From an uncultured Clostridiaceae bacterium (GTDB lineage: Bacteria; Bacillota; Clostridia; Lachnospirales; Lachnospiraceae), in assembly GCA_949841235.1 (NCBI GenBank), contig CATKZA010000040.1:1-9275 (forward strand): a DNA stretch of 9,275 nucleotides, read 5' to 3'. Shown piece after piece: positions 6,547-9,275 of the stretch. A program made the translations under genes and the position numbers. How positions within the stretch are numbered: the stretch's first letter is position 1; the number at the start of each line of letters is the position of its first letter. The notes under the pieces were generated by a model that saw nothing but the letters and a program-made list of their open reading frames with translations, was not told the origin of the DNA and made no database searches.

Positions 6547-7311
6547 ATGATTAGAGTTGCAGACAGCCAGAAAGAAATATTGGAACCTTTATTTTCCAAT
6601 ATACAGGACTCCCTCATAATATCCTGCATCCAGAATTATTTTGGAACCGCCTGGGTAGACGACGTTTCCGCGCCCGCCACCGGAAGGGTGATTTCCGGGG
6701 GCTTTGTATTTCTAGCAGGAGAGCCGAAGGAAGAATTCCTTTATGGAGAAGGGGGCAAATTGCTACGCCCCGAAATGATGATGATACCCGACAGCCCCCG
6801 GTGGCATCCCCTGATTGAGAGAGAGTACGGCGAGCAATGCCAGAAAATGGAACGATATCATATTAAGAAAGAGGGAGATATTTTCGACAGGGACTTGCTG
6901 AGGAAATATGCCGGTTCCCTGGCAGAAGATTATACGCTAAAGGAAATCGACCATGCCTTATACGACAGCATCATGGCAACGGAATGGTGCAGGGATTTCT
7001 GCTCCCAATTTACCGATTGGGAACATTATCATGAAAAGGGCATGGGCTTTGCGGTATGCAAGGATGGGATGATCGTGTCGGGAGCATCCTCGTACACCTC
7101 CTACCGGGAGGGCATTGAGATTCAGATCATTACCCACGAAGATTATCGGAAGAAGGGGTTGGCTCTGGCTTGCGCCAGCGCACTGATGCTAAAGGCGCTG
7201 GAACATAACCTGTACCCCAACTGGGACGCGGGAAATATGGCCTCCGTAGGCGTGGCAACCAAACTGGGCTACCACTATGACAAACCCTACGCCGCCTATC
7301 TATCAAAATAA
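6547..7311 (+). CDS. GNAT-family N-acetyltransferase
   Basis: The protein has 254 residues and is probably cytosolic. Its C-terminal half shows the GNAT acetyl-CoA site: a strand GIEIQIITHEDY, then R201-K-K-G-L-A206 (the R/Q-x-x-G-x-A pyrophosphate loop), then NWDAGNMASVGVATKLGY (from 225), the usual helix and strand that close the fold. The N-terminal half is divergent. Overall layout resembles the GNAT_acetyltran (PF12746) group, which includes ZmaR-like proteins; that placement is from memory of the pattern. The acetyl acceptor is unknown. The start at 6547 has TGAGG about six bases upstream. It is divergent from the Mrr gene, and its candidate promoter abuts the LexA box, so it may be damage-inducible. 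It converges on bioY with 64 bp between the two stops, and I saw no clear shared terminator there. Confidence 0.87.
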   Translation: MIRVADSQKEILEPLFSNIQDSLIISCIQNYFGTAWVDDVSAPATGRVISGGFVFLAGEPKEEFLYGEGGKLLRPEMMMIPDSPRWHPLIEREYGEQCQKMERYHIKKEGDIFDRDLLRKYAGSLAEDYTLKEIDHALYDSIMATEWCRDFCSQFTDWEHYHEKGMGFAVCKDGMIVSGASSYTSYREGIEIQIITHEDYRKKGLALACASALMLKALEHNLYPNWDAGNMASVGVATKLGYHYDKPYAAYLSK

Positions 7312-7375
7312 GCCGCATCATGCCATCTGCGACAGCAATCAGGAGCTGGCAGGCAGACCCCATCACACCGACTCC

Positions 7376-7927
7376 CTACCCTTCCTGCATGAAACGGCGA
7401 AACTGCGGAGCAATCTGGGCAGACACTACCGCCTTCACCAGATCCAGCGGGATAAACGGAAGGAATCCCATGACAAATGCCTGTTTGGCAGACACCTCCC
7501 CCATACACATCAGCCACAGGGAACCGGTCAGGTCAATCAGCACCGCCCCCAGAATGGCAATCAAGGTACAGACCAGCCTGTGATAGCCATCCCCCGCCAA
7601 TTTCCGCAACAGGGGAATCAGAAAGGCAACGGCGATAAAGCCAATATTATAACCGCCCCACTGACTGGCGATATAGCCCATGCCAGCCTGGCCTCCCACA
7701 TACACCGGAACGCCCACCAGCCCCAGGAAAAACCAAATCAATACAATGATTGCGGACTGGCCCGGGGAAAAGGTCAGGGCAATGAGAAATAAGATAAAAT
7801 TCAATAATGCTATATGAGAGCCATTCGGCAGCGGAATGCTGATCCATGCCGATACGCATAAAATTGCGGCAAATAATGCCATGGTCACCAGCGATTTCGT
7901 GGAGAAAATACTCTTTGCAGAAGTCAT
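7376..7927 (-). CDS. bioY: BioY-family biotin transporter S component
   Basis: The protein has 183 residues and about six membrane segments. It follows the BioY layout: the opening KSLVTMALFAAILCVSAWISIPLP, the GLVGVPVYVGG stretch, GGYNIGF (91-97), the GSLWL motif (136-140) and FIPLDLVKA (158-166). BioY binds biotin in the membrane and works alone or with the ECF EcfA/EcfT energy module, which is not in this window. Two signature positions look unusual: GPTGGY is replaced by SQWGGY (88-93), and the usual FIPGD is FIPLD. The start at 7927 is preferred because AAAGGATG is at good spacing; ATG 7933, two codons earlier, is too close to it. It is divergent from the thiolase gene across a 280-bp control region. 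In Bacillus subtilis the BioY homologue yhfU sits with yhfT and yhfS under BirA control. Confidence 0.92.
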   Translation of the reverse strand: MTSAKSIFSTKSLVTMALFAAILCVSAWISIPLPNGSHIALLNFILFLIALTFSPGQSAIIVLIWFFLGLVGVPVYVGGQAGMGYIASQWGGYNIGFIAVAFLIPLLRKLAGDGYHRLVCTLIAILGAVLIDLTGSLWLMCMGEVSAKQAFVMGFLPFIPLDLVKAVVSAQIAPQFRRFMQEG

Positions 7928-7952
7928 ATCCATTCATCCTTTCATGTTCTGT

Positions 7953-7958
7953 ATTATA
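7953..7958 (-). promoter_or_regulatory. -10 element upstream of bioY
   Basis: Minus-strand TATAAT, 25 bp before the start codon at 7927. No good -35 lies at 16-18 bp; the nearest match, TTGTAC (7980-7985), is 21 bp away. The promoter may therefore need an activator, or the -10 may be fortuitous. Confidence 0.5.
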
Positions 7959-7976
7959 GCGATTTCTAGATTTGAG

Positions 7977-8015
7977 CTAGTACAACGAAAACTAAATAGC
8001 TTTACGTTATACTAG
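7977..8015. repeat. Inverted repeat upstream of bioY, 11-bp arms, 17-bp spacer
   Basis: CTAGTACAACG (7977-7987) and CGTTATACTAG (8005-8015) match at 10 of 11 positions in inverted orientation. The half-site spacing and sequence suggest a dimeric repressor or activator site just upstream of the bioY -10. It is not a clean BirA site: the AAC/GTT cores are 19 bp apart rather than 15. Confidence 0.55.
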
Positions 8016-8066
8016 AATCGTCTTTTTACCATTTACAGTTCATCAGTATATCCTCTGCAAGTTTAA

Positions 8067-8097
8067 TTGTCAACCATATTTTATTTCTGGTTGACCA
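8067..8097. promoter_or_regulatory. BirA-like biotin operator
   Basis: TTGTCAAC (8067-8074), 15 bp, then GTTGACCA (8090-8097). The arms are inverted at seven of eight positions, and the 15-bp spacer equals that of the Bacillus subtilis bio operator (TTGTTAAC-N15-GTTAACAA). The right half-site contains the -35 of the thiolase promoter, so biotin-loaded BirA would block RNA polymerase. No birA gene is in the window. Confidence 0.72.
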
Positions 8098-8119
8098 ATG
8101 CCCGAAAAACAGATAAAAT
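8091..8119 (+). promoter_or_regulatory. Promoter of the thiolase gene
   Basis: TTGACC (8091-8096), 17-bp spacer, TAAAAT (8114-8119). Both hexamers are one change from consensus. The leader to ATG 8214 would be about 88 bases, and I recognise no riboswitch in it. The -35 lies inside the BirA-like operator. Confidence 0.7.
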
Positions 8120-8213
8120 AATAGGAGCAACAAAGCGAATACGATCACAGTGAGCCAAACAACCATATAGAGCATATTGCGGCATATTTTTTCCAGCGAA
8201 AAGGGAGGGGCAG

Positions 8214-9275
8214 ATGAAAAAGACTTATATCATAATGGGAGGACGAAGTTTTCTAGGCGTGGAAAACGGCATGTACCGCCATATTCCCGCAGAAATACTG
8301 GGTGCCAGAACCCTGGAATGCCTTCTGGAAAAGGCGGAGAGCCAGTTTGACGGGAAGGATGTTGACGGCATCCTTGCCGGAAACGGAGTGGGGGGCGGGG
8401 GAAATATTGCCCGGCTCATGATGCTGGAAGCAGGACTGTCCCAGAAAGTTCCCGCAGTCACCATAGACGGGCAGTGCGGTTCAGGACTGGAGGCACTGGG
8501 CATGGCAAGGGCAAGGATTCTGGCGGGCATGGGAAACCTATACATCGCCGGCGGATTTGAGAGCAGTTCCACTGCCCCCCGACGGAAATACCACCCAAAC
8601 CATCCGGACTATCAGACCATGGGCGGGGATGATGCCTATTACCATGTGGCAAAATTCGCCCCGGGAGCCCACAGGGATACGGCAATGCTAGAAGGGGCAG
8701 AGCGGACGGCACAGGCAGAAGGAATCACAAGAGAGATGCTGAATCCCTGGGTGCTGCGCAGCCATAGCCTGGCAAGCCGTGCCGAAGAAGAACGCATTCT
8801 AGTGGATGTGGCATGGGAAGTAATCCCCCATTGCCACAGGGACGAAGGCATTCGGCATAGGATGAGCCAGCGGCTGCTGGATCGCCTGCCCTGCGTACTG
8901 AAAGGCGGGCAGGTGACCACGGCGGGGAACTCCTGCCTCACCAATGACGGTGCCGCCTTCCTCGCTCTGGCATCCAAGAACTATTGCCAAAGCATGGGGT
9001 GCAGACCTTGGGCAGAACTGGTAGACATGGCATCCGTGGGAGGCAATCCCATGGAAAGTCCCAAAATGGCAGTGGCGGCGGTGGAGGCACTATTGACAAA
9101 GCGCAGAATGGAGGCGGCGGACCTCGATATTTTCGAGTGCAACGAAGCCTTTGCCGTCATTGACGAACTTTTCGCCAGGCGATTTCCTGCCTCTGTAGAT
9201 AAGTACAAGATCCTAGGGGGCGCACTGGCCTACGGCCATCCCTACGGAGCCTCGGGAGGAATTATCGCCCTTCAT
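8214..9275 (+). CDS. Thiolase-family acyltransferase, YhfS-like (3' end cut by window)
   Basis: 354 codons are visible and no stop is reached. Thiolase signatures are clear: the nucleophilic C88 in DGQCGSGLEA, GGFESSSTAPR (113-123), AGNSCLTNDGAA (237-248), NEAFA (310-314) and GHPYGASG (341-348) with H342. The second catalytic cysteine near the C-terminus lies beyond the edge, so I cannot confirm it. Thiolases join or split acyl-CoA and acetyl-CoA by Claisen chemistry. The BirA-like operator and the neighbouring bioY suggest a YhfS-type role in supplying or handling an acyl precursor linked to biotin; this is inference from the B. subtilis yhfU-yhfT-yhfS arrangement. An acyl-CoA ligase (YhfT-like) might follow to the right. 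GGGAGG five bases before the ATG supports the start. The insert around residues 124-150 (KYHPNHPDYQTMGG and following) is rich in H, Y and D. Confidence 0.88.
   Translation, partial: MKKTYIIMGGRSFLGVENGMYRHIPAEILGARTLECLLEKAESQFDGKDVDGILAGNGVGGGGNIARLMMLEAGLSQKVPAVTIDGQCGSGLEALGMARARILAGMGNLYIAGGFESSSTAPRRKYHPNHPDYQTMGGDDAYYHVAKFAPGAHRDTAMLEGAERTAQAEGITREMLNPWVLRSHSLASRAEEERILVDVAWEVIPHCHRDEGIRHRMSQRLLDRLPCVLKGGQVTTAGNSCLTNDGAAFLALASKNYCQSMGCRPWAELVDMASVGGNPMESPKMAVAAVEALLTKRRMEAADLDIFECNEAFAVIDELFARRFPASVDKYKILGGALAYGHPYGASGGIIALH

Noticed and set aside
7312..7375. Bidirectional terminator between the acetyltransferase and bioY
   Set aside because: I looked for a GC-rich stem with T-runs in the convergent gap and found none convincing.
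7277..7792. Plus-strand open frame opposite bioY
   Set aside because: Rich in H, Q, N and P with no recognisable domain; bioY on the other strand explains the sequence.
7977..8015. Second BirA operator at the inverted repeat before bioY
   Set aside because: The AAC/GTT cores are 19 bp apart instead of 15 and the half-sites differ; the repeat at 8067-8097 is a far better match.
8225..8977. Minus-strand open frames opposite the thiolase
   Set aside because: The plus strand carries full thiolase signatures in one uninterrupted frame; these are shadows.
1..9275. CRISPR array, insertion sequence, tRNA or rRNA gene
   Set aside because: No regularly spaced direct repeats, no transposase-like reading frame, no terminal repeats and no cloverleaf-like segment were seen.

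Overview
The window looks like a chromosomal segment from a Gram-positive anaerobe of the Clostridia, most likely Lachnospiraceae. The basis is strong AGGAGG/GGGGG-type ribosome binding sites, a zinc-ribbon plus TPM gene pair, a LytTR-type response regulator, a YhfS-like thiolase beside bioY, and Gram-positive style LexA and BirA sites. This assignment is inferred from gene content; there is no rRNA or tRNA to confirm it. Both ends cut through genes: a response regulator on the left and a thiolase on the right.

Left block (1-3092, all minus strand, read right to left): a zinc-ribbon membrane protein, a TPM-domain protein, an unidentified polytopic membrane protein and the receiver half of a LytTR-type response regulator. 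The first two genes overlap by ATGA. The third has two possible starts, one of which overlaps the previous stop. This looks like one envelope or signalling operon.

Middle block (3252-7311): a Rad3/DinG-type helicase fused to an N-terminal RecB/Cas4-like nuclease domain, a membrane-anchored Mrr-type restriction endonuclease upstream on the same strand, and a divergent GNAT acetyltransferase. A consensus-like LexA/SOS box (6382-6393) fills part of the 17-bp spacer of a near-consensus promoter for the Mrr gene. It also sits at the predicted transcription start of a second near-consensus promoter facing the acetyltransferase. One LexA site could therefore silence both directions until DNA damage. 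The leader of the acetyltransferase also holds three inverted repeats, one containing a second GAAC-N4-GTTC core.

Right block (7376-9275): bioY, the biotin-uptake S component (minus strand), and a divergent thiolase (plus strand, truncated). A BirA-like operator (8067-8097, half-sites 15 bp apart) covers the -35 of a TTGACC-17-TAAAAT promoter for the thiolase. This recalls the BirA-controlled yhfU-yhfT-yhfS genes of Bacillus subtilis. A different inverted repeat lies upstream of the bioY -10 element.

The most interesting part is the SOS-type divergent control region linking two nuclease genes and an acetyltransferase. I cannot tell from sequence alone whether this is DNA repair, phage defence or both. 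No transposon, CRISPR array, phage gene or stable RNA gene was found.
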